Below the pieces are notes generated by a model. The model was not told the origin of the DNA and ran no database searches. It worked only from the letters and a program-made list of their open reading frames with translations. From assembly GCA_019425045.1 (NCBI GenBank), contig JAHYYI010000004.1, forward strand, positions 57,955 through 113,356: a stretch of 55,402 nt of DNA, given 5' to 3'. The position numbers and the translations under genes are program-made. Below are positions 1 through 8,926 of the stretch, piece after piece (position 1 is the stretch's first letter; each line of letters starts with the position of its first letter). The stretch is from Collinsella sp. (lineage in GTDB: Bacteria; Actinomycetota; Coriobacteriia; Coriobacteriales; Coriobacteriaceae).

Positions 1-55
1 GGTCCAGGCGTGGAACGGATCGTCCTGGTCGCCCTTCTCCGACGCCGACCTGGTG
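1..55 (+). repeat. Exact 55-base direct repeat, copy 1 (partner 535-589)
   Basis: Bases 1-55 are identical to 535-589. They encode the last strand and linker of a fibronectin-like unit (AWNGSSWSPFSDADL). The repeat spacing equals two such units, so recombination would add or remove units in frame. Confidence 0.9.
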
Positions 56-1108
56 GCGTGCCGCCCGGCCGACGCCAGGGCCCCCCAGGCCGCTGCCGAG
101 GCGACCGGCGACGGAGAGGTGACGGTGTCGTGGAAGCCGGTCGCCGGCGCCGAGCGCTACGCCGTCGCCGAGAGGCTCAAGGACGGGTCCTACAGGACCT
201 ACACGCTGGACGAGAAGGGCACCTCCTACAGGGTCTCCGACCTCGCCAACGGCGTGACCCACCGCTTCCTGGTCCAGGCCCGGGTCGGCGGCTCCTGGTC
301 GTCGGCCGCCGACGGCCACCTGTGCTCCGCCGCCCCGTCGGGCACCGTCAGGCCCAGGGTCTCCGCGAAGGCCGGCGACAGGTCGGTCGAGCTCTCCTGG
401 GGCCACGTGCCCGGAGCGACCCGCTACGCGGTCGCCGTCCGCCAGGGGTCCGGCTACAAGACCTACACGCTGGGCTGCGAGAAGGAGTCCTACACCGTGA
501 CGGGCCTGTCCAACGGCGCGTCCTACAGCTTCCTGGTCCAGGCGTGGAACGGATCGTCCTGGTCGCCCTTCTCCGACGCCGACCTGGTGCCGTGCACAAC
601 TTTGGGCACGCCGATTATGGGTAAGTCTGCAGCTTCGGTTTCGAGCATGGTTTCTTTGTACAACTCTACTGGACATACTTATCCGACTATTTATGCCTCG
701 AAGGGTGCAGCAACTATTAATGACTTTTGCCAGATAGTATTAGAGGAAGCGAATGCTGAAGGTGTTAAGGCGGAAATCCTGTTTGCCCAAGCAATGCACG
801 AAACTGGCTGGCTTCAGTTTGGTGGTAGCGTAAAAGCGGAACAATGCAACTTCGGTGGAATCGGCGCCGTGGATGCCACCGCGGGTGGTGCGTCATTTGG
901 GGATGTGCGATCTGGTCTCCGCGCACAGGTTCAACATTTAAAGGCTTACGCTTCGAAAGAGCCATTAAATAATCTTTGCATCGACCCCCGTTTTGAAAAA
1001 GTAGAGCGCGGCGTTGCGCCATGCGTCGAGGATTTAAATGGTCGCTGGGCAGTACCCGGCGAAGGGTATGGGCAGCGTATCGCCCATATCGCAACGCAGA
1101 GTATTTAA
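2..1108 (+). CDS. Fibronectin-III repeat / glucosaminidase cell-wall hydrolase (5' end outside window)
   Basis: The frame is open from base 2, so only the C-terminal part is seen. Two fibronectin-type-III-like units, each with a VSW or LSW core, a YAV strand and a FLVQA strand, cover about residues 18-195; a third ends at the window edge. From about residue 205 follows a glucosaminidase-type domain (LYTG/mannosyl-glycoprotein endo-beta-N-acetylglucosaminidase family) with AQAMHETGW, whose Glu is the expected catalytic acid, then CNFGGIGAVD. Such enzymes cut the GlcNAc-MurNAc backbone of peptidoglycan at the cell surface. Base composition drops abruptly near 595: the repeats use very GC-rich codons and the catalytic domain AT-rich ones. 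No stop lies between, so this is one protein. The upstream signal peptide cannot be seen. Confidence 0.85.
   Translation, partial: VQAWNGSSWSPFSDADLVACRPADARAPQAAAEATGDGEVTVSWKPVAGAERYAVAERLKDGSYRTYTLDEKGTSYRVSDLANGVTHRFLVQARVGGSWSSAADGHLCSAAPSGTVRPRVSAKAGDRSVELSWGHVPGATRYAVAVRQGSGYKTYTLGCEKESYTVTGLSNGASYSFLVQAWNGSSWSPFSDADLVPCTTLGTPIMGKSAASVSSMVSLYNSTGHTYPTIYASKGAATINDFCQIVLEEANAEGVKAEILFAQAMHETGWLQFGGSVKAEQCNFGGIGAVDATAGGASFGDVRSGLRAQVQHLKAYASKEPLNNLCIDPRFEKVERGVAPCVEDLNGRWAVPGEGYGQRIAHIATQSI
535..589 (+). repeat. Exact 55-base direct repeat, copy 2 (partner 1-55)
   Basis: Second copy of the 1-55 repeat, ending a few bases before the composition change at about 595. Just after it the sequences diverge: the first copy continues into another fibronectin unit, this one into the glucosaminidase domain. 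Confidence 0.9.
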
Positions 1109-1139
1109 TCAGATTGCTAACGTTGTTGAGGTCTAGTAT

Positions 1140-3542
1140 ATGAAGCTGCTGCTCCTATTTTTAATGATGTTTGCCGGGTTATGGTTCTTCGCAGAGCTTG
1201 TGATGAAAATGGGGCTTATCTCCAAGTGTAGGGATAAAACCAATCGGTTTTATTGGGCATTGCTATTCCTATGCACAACGCTTGTTGTGCTGTTTGTTTA
1301 CCGCAAGTTCATTTTTGGCGATATCGTCTATGCATTCAACGACATTGGGAGCGATACCACCCAGCAGTACATCCCGTTGTATCTAGATTTGATTCATGAT
1401 TTTCAAAGAGGGAACGTATCTGTATGGAACCAGAATTACGGACTTGGATGCAGTAGACTTGTTTACCAGTCTCTATACTTCGACCCTTTTAATTTGATAC
1501 TAATTCCATCGTGTGTATATTTGGGCGATTGGTTTTTACCATATGCGCTGATTTCTATCCAGATTGCTAAGGTTTATATTGCCTCGATAGGTTTCTATAT
1601 CTTCCTTAGTTTTTATGGCTTTAAGGAGCCAGCTAAAATTGTATCGTCTCTTGTGTATTCGATTAATGGATACCTAGTTCTTTGGGGAAATCACTATTTT
1701 CTTGGTAATGCATGCCTCTTTGTTCTTTTAATTCTGGTTGGCATCGAACTGTATTTCGATAATCGATCTCGTCTTGGACGATTGCTTCTTTCGGCTGGCG
1801 TGGCGCTCGTCACCCTTCTCAGTGTATATATTTCGTTTATGACATTGGTGCCCTGTGCAATTTATGCATTATTGCGAGGGGTCTATCTGAATGAAAGCTG
1901 GTCAAAGGGCTTCAAATCGTTTTCCGATTTTATATTGCCAGTTGTAGGGGGATTGCTCGTTTCAGCAGTCGTTTCAGTTCCCGTCGCATATTTGTTGCTG
2001 TTCGATTCCAGCCGAATATCTGGCGGACCGTCTCTTCAGTCAAAGGTGCTGACCGCACTCTCTTCCAATGTTGGATTGGGAGACTTGCGTTTATTTTTAC
2101 TTCGAGTAATGGGTAATAATTATGCTGGAACCTGGTCTTCAGACTTTGGTTCTTCGAATTACTATGAGCTTCCTCAGATTGGATGCTCTGGCGTTATTTA
2201 TTCATTTATATTTCTATATCTTGTTTGGCTGCTCTCTTCCAAAAGATCTAGAACGCGCAACATCGTTCTCGGCATTGCCCTTGTGTTGCCCTGCCTATAT
2301 CTGATTAATACTTTTTTCCCTGCATTTTTAAATGTATTTTCTGAGGTCAAGTATCGGTCATCCTTTTTCATTCCGGTTTGCTGCTGCTTGGTGATAGCAG
2401 TTGTGTTTGATCAGCTCCAGAGTGCTCACTTTTATTCAAAACCGAGTATTCTCGTTGCTTTATTAATTAGCTTGGTAATTAGCGTTCTATGTTGTATTGG
2501 CAACGAGGGCGACGCAAAGGCGCTTTCGTTATTTTTGATGCTTGTCTGTATTGCGCTTATTGCATGTTTGTTGCTATCGGTAAAGTCCCTTGTTCGATTT
2601 GTCTTCATCTTGTCAATATCTGCCGTCTCGCTTTCTATGGCTGATGCTTATGTTTCCGTCACTTGTCGCACGCACTTGAAAAAGGACTCATTTCCTACTT
2701 ATCAACTCGTCGAGTCTGGAATCTCGGCAAATGCTCTTAATTACGTTATGGATAATGATTCAAGTGTTTACAGGATGGACAAGACATTTTCTGAATGGTC
2801 AGTCTTTCAAGATGGCTTAATCCAAAATTATGATGGAGTTACTTCCTATAATTCCACCCGGCCAAAAGAGGAGATTTCTCTACTGGATGCTTTTTGGCAG
2901 GGCAATACTGATGGGACCCCTTCACATGTTTATTCCGCATTCTTTTTTGATCAAAACGAAGGGGATGCAGCTGGTTTATTTGGAGTCAAGTACGTTTTAT
3001 CTGGTGATGAATTAAGCTATGACTGGCTTGATTTGGTTGAAGTAATTGATCATATATACATTTACAAAAATCGTCATTACTCGTTTGGAACGTTTTATTC
3101 TAATGTGAGAAAGGAAAATGACTGCATCAATGAAAATCATAATTCCTTATGGGATTGTCTGAATAGCGGCGAGGCCATAGTTGATGACGATAGCTATGCC
3201 AAGCTCGACCGAACCTTAAACAACGATCATGATTCCAAGGTGTCGTCAGTCAATGTCACTGAGGTTGATGAAGGACGTTACGATGTATCCGTTTCTTCAG
3301 ACAACGATGGGCTCGTGATGGTGCCGGTGCTCTCCAGCCCTGGTTGGCGTGCATTTGTTGACGGTTCAGAGGCGGAGTGTATAACAGTAAATTACGGGTT
3401 TATTTCTACCGCTGTCTCCAAGGGCGAGCATCACGTTGAATTTGTATACATACCGTATGGTTTAATGTTAGGTATCTTCTTAAGTCTCTTAGGTCTGTTT
3501 ATTGTTTGTGTGGTTGTCGCTACGCCTTTTCGGCGTGGCTAA
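1140..3542 (+). CDS. YfhO-family polytopic membrane protein (GT-C-like glycosyltransferase)
   Basis: An 800-residue protein with about a dozen hydrophobic segments, an early extracytoplasmic loop (DIGSDTTQQYIPLY, then NYGLGCSRL) typical of YfhO proteins, a soluble domain from about 530 to 770 and a final membrane helix. In Bacillus, YfhO works with the GT2 enzyme CsbB and moves a sugar from undecaprenyl phosphate onto a cell-surface polymer. A similar role is inferred here; the acceptor is unknown. ATG 1140 has an AGG ribosome site at 1129-1131. The gene is AT-rich relative to the housekeeping half of the window, and ends just before the double GT2 gene, probably in one operon. A second YfhO homologue lies at 12601-15009. 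Confidence 0.8.
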   Translation: MKLLLLFLMMFAGLWFFAELVMKMGLISKCRDKTNRFYWALLFLCTTLVVLFVYRKFIFGDIVYAFNDIGSDTTQQYIPLYLDLIHDFQRGNVSVWNQNYGLGCSRLVYQSLYFDPFNLILIPSCVYLGDWFLPYALISIQIAKVYIASIGFYIFLSFYGFKEPAKIVSSLVYSINGYLVLWGNHYFLGNACLFVLLILVGIELYFDNRSRLGRLLLSAGVALVTLLSVYISFMTLVPCAIYALLRGVYLNESWSKGFKSFSDFILPVVGGLLVSAVVSVPVAYLLLFDSSRISGGPSLQSKVLTALSSNVGLGDLRLFLLRVMGNNYAGTWSSDFGSSNYYELPQIGCSGVIYSFIFLYLVWLLSSKRSRTRNIVLGIALVLPCLYLINTFFPAFLNVFSEVKYRSSFFIPVCCCLVIAVVFDQLQSAHFYSKPSILVALLISLVISVLCCIGNEGDAKALSLFLMLVCIALIACLLLSVKSLVRFVFILSISAVSLSMADAYVSVTCRTHLKKDSFPTYQLVESGISANALNYVMDNDSSVYRMDKTFSEWSVFQDGLIQNYDGVTSYNSTRPKEEISLLDAFWQGNTDGTPSHVYSAFFFDQNEGDAAGLFGVKYVLSGDELSYDWLDLVEVIDHIYIYKNRHYSFGTFYSNVRKENDCINENHNSLWDCLNSGEAIVDDDSYAKLDRTLNNDHDSKVSSVNVTEVDEGRYDVSVSSDNDGLVMVPVLSSPGWRAFVDGSEAECITVNYGFISTAVSKGEHHVEFVYIPYGLMLGIFLSLLGLFIVCVVVATPFRRG

Positions 3543-3558
3543 TGTGTAGGTGATTGTA

Positions 3559-5910
3559 ATGAAGCTAGTGGCTGCTGTCCGCGGCTGCGGAACTGTATAT
3601 TTCGCTCTTGATGGTGAACTTCCTGCCTCTTATGCTGTCGATGTGGTTTCTAAGTCTGGTAATTTGATCCCGTATTCAAGTCACTTAATTGACTCATTGC
3701 TTGTAATTGCAATTCCTTTGCTTGAGGGTGAAGATTTCAATCTATCTGTGTTTTCTAGTAATCAAAAATTGAATCGGTTATTTAGTAAGAACTTCGGATG
3801 GGATGAAATTAAGTGGATTTCACGATTCAATTATCGATTTAAGTCATCGTTGTCTTATTTAATTCGCGACTCAGATCGTCAGGTATATTCAAATCAAATT
3901 CATGTGAGACCCACTATTCTCTTGAAATCAGCAGATGGCTCTGAGTTAATATGCAAAGGAGTTATTTGTTATCCCCATAGTGAGATTTTAGCTCGACTCG
4001 ACGTTATTGATTCAGATGGCAGGGCGTTAGCGTATAAACCGGATTTTGGAAGAACCAATACCATTGATATGGGTGGGCTTAAGAGGAAAGAGACCTCTTT
4101 TAGCCTTCGTTTGTCGGTCGGTCCGAAGAGCTATTGCCTAGTCGCTAATGTTGAATCAAAGTCCGTCCAGACCGGTTTTCTGTGCTTTGATCCTGCATCT
4201 GTTGAGTTTTATTCAGATGTCTGTTCTCCACACTTTTATAAGGCGTCTTCGCCGGGTTTGTATTCTGAATTTTGTGCAAAGCGGCATGACTATTTGGCAA
4301 TGCTTGATTCGTGTGACTTTGATACGAGTTGTTCGCTGAAATTCAGTATCGTTGTGCCACTGTATAAGACCCCTCTTAAGTTTCTTCATGAGATGATTGA
4401 TTCCGTTCTCAATCAGATTTATCTAAATTGGGAGCTTATTTTGATTAACTCAACACCTGATTGTGTTGAGCTGTGTTCAGCTTTGGATCAATTGAAAGAT
4501 GAGCGCATTAAGGTCGTTACTCTAGATTCGAATAAGGGTATTTCGGGGAACACTAACTTTGGCATTGCTGAAGCAAAGGGCGATTATGTCGTGTTTTTCG
4601 ATCACGACGATACACTCGATCCATTTGCTCTTTATAGATACGCAGAGCGAATTCAGGACTGTCCTGATACTGATGCACTGTATTGCGATGAGGACTTCTT
4701 AAATGAGGACGGTGAGTATGTGGCCCCTCATTTCAAGTCTGATTTCAATCTGGATTTGCTTCGCGTTCATAACTACATAACTCATCTGCTTTGCGTTCGT
4801 GCTTCGTTCGCTAAAGAACTCATGCTACGGAAAAAGTTCGATGGAGCTCAAGACTATGATTTTCTGTTGCGTTTAGTAGAGAGAACTCAGAATATCTATC
4901 ATGTCCCCGAGGTTCTCTATCATTGGAGAATTAGCGATACGTCAACTGCGAAGAGCGCGGGAAATAAGAACTATGCCGACGATGCTGGCAGAAGGGCACT
5001 GCAAGAGCATTTGGATCGTTGCGGTCTGAACGGTACTGCGGAGTTAGCTGATTCTGCCTGTTTCTATCACATTGCCTACGCTCTTAATGAAGAACCCTTG
5101 GTCAGTATCGTTATCCCCAATAAAGATAGCGTTGAGGTCTTACGCCGCTGCATTGACTCTATTGAGGAAAAAACTGATTACCGCAACTTCGAGATTCTGG
5201 TTGTTGAGAATAACAGTACGGAGGACGCGACATTTGAGTATTACCGCACCGTTCCCGAGCAATATGAGAACGTTCGCATTGCAACATGGGATGGTCCGTT
5301 TAATTACTCCGCTATCAATAATTATGGCGTTGGACTGACATCCGGCAAATACCTGCTGTTCTTGAATAATGACACTGAGGTTATTGAGGGCTGCTGGCTT
5401 TCTTCAATGCTGTCTTTCTGTCAGCGTGAGGACGTTGGGGCCGTCGGTGCAAAATTGCTATATCCGGATGATACGGTACAACATGCGGGCGTAATGATGA
5501 TTTGCTGTAAAAATGAAGGTGAAATGGGTGGGCCCGTTCACGTATTCAACAACCTTGACCGGGATGATCCAGGTTACATGCGCCGCGCTGTTATTTCACA
5601 AGACTTAAGCGCCGTTACTGCTGCCTGCATGATGACAAAGCGCTCTGTATTTGAAGAGCTTAATGGGTTTAATGAAGACTTCGAAGTCGCGTTTAATGAC
5701 GTTGATTTCTGCCTGAGGGTACGTTCACTCGATAAGTTAGTTGTTTTCGATGCAGATGCGCTTCTGTATCATTATGAATCCTTTAGTCGCGGCTATGAGA
5801 CCGGTGAGAAGAAAATTCGATTTATGCGCGAGCAGGGTAAATTGCGCACTGCTTGGGCGGAGTACTATGTCAATGGTGACCCGTACCACGGTCCGATGAG
5901 CACTATGTAG
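3559..5910 (+). CDS. Two-domain family 2 glycosyltransferase
   Basis: 783 residues. About the first 255 form a beta-rich region I cannot assign. A first GT2 domain starts near 262 (FSIVVPLYKT) and has the metal-binding DHDD near 348. A second starts near 512 (PLVSIVIPNKD) with NNDTE near 602 and an acidic FNDVDFCLR further on. This double-GT2 layout is common in O-antigen and rhamnan assembly proteins. No membrane segment is apparent, so it should act on the cytoplasmic side on nucleotide sugars. GTG 3550 is in frame, but ATG 3559 is preferred: AGG at 3548-3550 sits eight bases upstream, while the GTG lacks a site. Codon use is AT-rich like its upstream neighbour. Confidence 0.85.
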   Translation: MKLVAAVRGCGTVYFALDGELPASYAVDVVSKSGNLIPYSSHLIDSLLVIAIPLLEGEDFNLSVFSSNQKLNRLFSKNFGWDEIKWISRFNYRFKSSLSYLIRDSDRQVYSNQIHVRPTILLKSADGSELICKGVICYPHSEILARLDVIDSDGRALAYKPDFGRTNTIDMGGLKRKETSFSLRLSVGPKSYCLVANVESKSVQTGFLCFDPASVEFYSDVCSPHFYKASSPGLYSEFCAKRHDYLAMLDSCDFDTSCSLKFSIVVPLYKTPLKFLHEMIDSVLNQIYLNWELILINSTPDCVELCSALDQLKDERIKVVTLDSNKGISGNTNFGIAEAKGDYVVFFDHDDTLDPFALYRYAERIQDCPDTDALYCDEDFLNEDGEYVAPHFKSDFNLDLLRVHNYITHLLCVRASFAKELMLRKKFDGAQDYDFLLRLVERTQNIYHVPEVLYHWRISDTSTAKSAGNKNYADDAGRRALQEHLDRCGLNGTAELADSACFYHIAYALNEEPLVSIVIPNKDSVEVLRRCIDSIEEKTDYRNFEILVVENNSTEDATFEYYRTVPEQYENVRIATWDGPFNYSAINNYGVGLTSGKYLLFLNNDTEVIEGCWLSSMLSFCQREDVGAVGAKLLYPDDTVQHAGVMMICCKNEGEMGGPVHVFNNLDRDDPGYMRRAVISQDLSAVTAACMMTKRSVFEELNGFNEDFEVAFNDVDFCLRVRSLDKLVVFDADALLYHYESFSRGYETGEKKIRFMREQGKLRTAWAEYYVNGDPYHGPMSTM

Positions 5911-5914
5911 ATTG

Positions 5915-5957
5915 AAGTAAAGCTCTGGCGACACAATAAGTCGCCAGAGCTTTACTT
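5915..5957. terminator. Bidirectional terminator, 18-bp perfect stem
   Basis: Arms 5915-5932 and 5940-5957 are perfect inverted repeats with a seven-base loop; the outer stem is A/T (AAGTAAAG / CTTTACTT), giving U-rich ends in both directions. It separates the rightward GT2 gene from the converging pseudogene, whose stop codon lies inside it. Confidence 0.85.
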
Positions 5958-7386
5958 ATGAAATAGTTTTCCGAATATACTGGTCTGCCTTTTATTGATT
6001 TGATTGCAGATGCTTATAACATCCAAAAGGTCCAGTTTATTTGCTATGAAGTGGATACTTTTTGCCCCTGATAAGTGATACTGCGGATCGAATGTCAAAA
6101 ACGTCTCTTGCGCTGTATTTGAGGAAAAACAGTTATTCGAAATGGGCTTGCAATTGCTAATAGTGCACTTGCACGGCTTATTATCGGGATCGAATCTAAT
6201 GATAATAAGCCCGCTTCTCATTTGCTCTGGGAGGTCTATTTCGACTTCAGTTGAGTACCTATATTTAAACCGATAGCTATTGCACTGCTGGGCTTGTGGG
6301 TTGGATTCAGATTCTTTGTCATAAAAGAGCTCGCCTTGGCCAATGCAAGCGTTTTCGTAGCTTGTTGAATAATTCATCGCCTTAAGCCTGTAGAGTTCTT
6401 TTGCTTCATCAGAAATTTCATTCTGCACGTGTGGCTTTTTGTCTTTATTAACATTTATAAAGCTCATGACTTGTTCGAATAGATTTTCTAGTTGGAATCT
6501 GTTTATGCATAAATCCTTTATCTGGCTTTGCATCCTTTGGGCTTCTGCATAGCTATTGACTAAATCATTTTAGAGTTGTTGCGCTGAGCTCTTTCGTTTC
6601 TCTGGTCGTCCAGAAAAATTGAAAAGGGCATTATGTTCGATGTTATTAGGAGTGATATAGCCAGGTCCCCCGAAGTGGTCATAGCAATAGAAGGGTATTC
6701 CCATGGGCATACATTCCTGTGCGGTTCTTCCGATGGAAGCTACAGCATCATATTGAGAAAGTAATTCCGGCGTCACTTTGATACTTTGAGATTGATAGCC
6801 AAAGACATCGGCCCTTATTCGTCTTTTTTTTAATAAATCAAATGCTTCGAGGCATTCTGGAGCGGGATGATTAGATATGCAGCAGATGCTTTTCAGTTCA
6901 TTATTTCCCTGGTAGTTATAATCGTAAAAAGATTTCGTGCAGTAGTTTGGAAAGACGTGAACGGGGGGGGCTGAATATTATGCGCCTGAGCACTGTTTTC
7001 TATATGACCTTTAACTTCATGGCTGACGGCGATGATTCCGTCTGACAGATTTGTGAAAAAGGGCAAGCCTTCATGTTCATCTGAGAGCCCGAGTACTGAA
7101 AAAATGGATGAGAACGTAATTCTTTGAAGTGAATATATGTATTCACTTACTACTCGTGTTTTGCAATAAATAAATCATACTGATTCTCGAGTTTGGTCTC
7201 GTCTCCTAGGGTCAATACTTCGATGCCTTCTTTTTCAAATTCTTTTAGTAAAGGGTAAGCGGCGCATAAGCAAAAGCAGGTGACAACGTAGCCTCTATTT
7301 TGCAGTTGTTTGGCGAACTCAAGAGTGTGAAGCTCTGAGCCAGTACGGGAGTTGATGTTCAGGTTGGTAAGCAGAGCCGTTGGCAT
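5952..7386 (-). pseudogene. Decayed GT-B glycosyltransferase (two frameshifts and one stop)
   Basis: Read leftward from ATG 7386, the frame starts like a GT4/GT1 enzyme (LNINSRTGSELHTLEFAKQL) and stops at about 7151 after ...FIAKHE. One frame over it resumes directly (VVSEYIYSLQRI, later GIIAVSHEVKGHIE) down to a run of eight C (G on the plus strand, 6963-6970). After it the frame shifts again and continues (VHVFPNYCTKSF, then DAVASIGRTAQECMPMGIP, YDHFGGPGYITPNN). A TAA at 6572-6570 interrupts, and the same frame runs on to 5952. The E-C-M-P-M-G-I-P motif is the usual donor-binding region of GT-B enzymes. Three independent lesions argue for a genuine pseudogene. The region 5950-7400 is AT-rich. 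Confidence 0.85.
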
Positions 7387-7485
7387 GTGTTGATCCTCTT
7401 CCGAAAGGATTAATGGCAGTCAAATTAATATAGAATTACTTTAGCCTTCTCCACTTTTGTTTTTTCCTTAGAAGGAGTTTTTGAT

Positions 7486-8385
7486 ATGAAAGGCATCATC
7501 CTCGCCGGCGGGTCCGGCACGCGCCTGTACCCGCTCACGCTCGTGACCTCCAAGCAGCTGCTGCCGGTCTACGACAAGCCCATGATCTACTACCCGCTCA
7601 GCACCCTCATGCTGGCGGGCATCCGGGACATCCTGGTCATCTCCACGCCGACGGACCTCCCCAACTTCGAGCGCCTGCTCGGGGACGGCTCTCGCTACGG
7701 CGTGAACCTCTCCTACGCCGAGCAGCCGAGCCCCGACGGCCTGGCGCAGGCCTTCACCATCGGCGAGGACTTCATCGCCGGCGAGCCGTGCGCGCTGGTG
7801 CTCGGCGACAACATCTTCTACGGCAACGGCCTGTCGCGCCACCTGACGCGCGCCGTGCAGAACGCCGAGTCGGGCCGCGCCACGGTCTTCGGCTACCACG
7901 TGGACGACCCCGAGCGCTTCGGCGTCGTCGAGTTCGACCGCGAGGGCAGGGCCGTCTCCATCGAGGAGAAGCCCGCCGAGCCCAAGAGCTCCTACGCCGT
8001 CACCGGCCTGTACTTCTACCCGGGCGACGTCGCCGCCAAGGCGCACAGGGTGGAGCCGTCCGCGCGCGGCGAGCTGGAGATCACCACGCTCAACCAGATG
8101 TACCTGGAGGAGGGGACGCTGTCCGTGGTGACCCTCGGACGCGGCTACGCGTGGCTGGACACCGGCACCATGGAGAGCCTGCACGAGGCCGCGGAGTTCG
8201 TCCGCGCCGTGGAGCACTCGCAGGACCTGCCCGTGTCCGTCCCCGAGGAGATCGCCTGGGAGAACGGCTGGATCACGACCGCCGAGCTGGAGGAGGCCGC
8301 GAAGGCCTACGGCAAGTCGGTCTACGGTCAGCACTTGAAGAAGGTCGCCGCCGGCGAGATCGTCAACAGCCCGCGCGAGTATTAG
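7486..8385 (+). CDS. rmlA: Glucose-1-phosphate thymidylyltransferase
   Basis: First step of dTDP-L-rhamnose synthesis: glucose-1-phosphate plus dTTP gives dTDP-glucose and pyrophosphate, in the cytosol. 299 residues, the usual length. The N-terminal nucleotide-binding signature GGSGTRLYP (9-17), then SKQLLPVYDKPMIYYPLS, LGDN (around 108) and EEKP are all present. ATG 7486 follows GAAGGAG at 7471-7477 with eight bases spacing. The gene is extremely GC-rich with strong GC third positions, unlike the AT-rich sequence on both sides. It has its own terminator at 8406, and an unrelated two-gene module separates it from rmlB. Confidence 0.96.
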   Translation: MKGIILAGGSGTRLYPLTLVTSKQLLPVYDKPMIYYPLSTLMLAGIRDILVISTPTDLPNFERLLGDGSRYGVNLSYAEQPSPDGLAQAFTIGEDFIAGEPCALVLGDNIFYGNGLSRHLTRAVQNAESGRATVFGYHVDDPERFGVVEFDREGRAVSIEEKPAEPKSSYAVTGLYFYPGDVAAKAHRVEPSARGELEITTLNQMYLEEGTLSVVTLGRGYAWLDTGTMESLHEAAEFVRAVEHSQDLPVSVPEEIAWENGWITTAELEEAAKAYGKSVYGQHLKKVAAGEIVNSPREY

Positions 8386-8405
8386 CGCCTTCTTGCTTTC
8401 TTTTA

Positions 8406-8433
8406 GGGGCCACCGTTATTTGGTGGCCCCTTT
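8406..8433 (+). terminator. Rho-independent terminator of rmlA
   Basis: GGGGCCACC (8406-8414) pairs with GGTGGCCCC (8422-8430) over a seven-base loop and is followed by a short T run. It ends rmlA transcription before the DUF4869-like gene. Confidence 0.85.
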
Positions 8434-8479
8434 CGTTATGATTACGGTGACCATATAGCCAAAATGATTGGGGGTGGAT

Positions 8480-8917
8480 GTGTTAAGCGTCTACTTTGGC
8501 GATATGCCAGAAGCGATTTACAACACAGCGACATATTTCAAAAACTCTTACCGGTCTTCTTGGATTACGGATCCCTATGCAGTTTCGATAATTAAAGATG
8601 TCGATCGATCGGATGTTGTCTCCGAAAACGTCATCGAAAGCCCTGTGCTTGGATCCATCTCCCCACTCCAGCTTTCTGGTGGCGTGAAAACGCTGCTGCT
8701 TATGAGATTTGATCGTAAGCATATTTTTAACGCCTCTACCTGTGGTGACAACTGTGTCAAGTGGATTCTTGACATGGCGAAAGACCGCAAGCTCGTTGTG
8801 AATCTCTATCATGTGATGGACTTTGGTCGCGAGGATTTTAAAATTAAAGTCGTGAATAGCGGCCGAATCGTTCACAACATGGCCGAATTGATTCACGAGT
8901 CAATTCCGTATCTGTAG
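8480..8917 (+). CDS. DUF4869-like small protein, copy 1
   Basis: 145 residues, function unknown; my family assignment is from memory. Visible marks: MLSVYFGDMPEAIYN at the start, LSGGVKTLLL in the middle, FNASTCGDNC with two cysteines near 90, then HNM near the end. It has no signal peptide or membrane segment, so it is probably cytosolic. GTG 8480 is preferred over TTG 8468: it aligns with the start of the paralogue at 20957-21406 and has a G-rich ribosome site just upstream. The stop is nine bases before the ATPase start, and the pair recurs together at 19959-21406, so the two products probably act as one unit. Composition is intermediate between the rml genes and the AT-rich flank. Confidence 0.75.
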   Translation: MLSVYFGDMPEAIYNTATYFKNSYRSSWITDPYAVSIIKDVDRSDVVSENVIESPVLGSISPLQLSGGVKTLLLMRFDRKHIFNASTCGDNCVKWILDMAKDRKLVVNLYHVMDFGREDFKIKVVNSGRIVHNMAELIHESIPYL

Positions 8918-8926
8918 GTGCTGCTT

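Noticed and set aside
6570..6572. In-frame TAA in the glycosyltransferase as programmed read-through
   Set aside because: Two frameshifts in the same gene make ordinary decay the simpler explanation.
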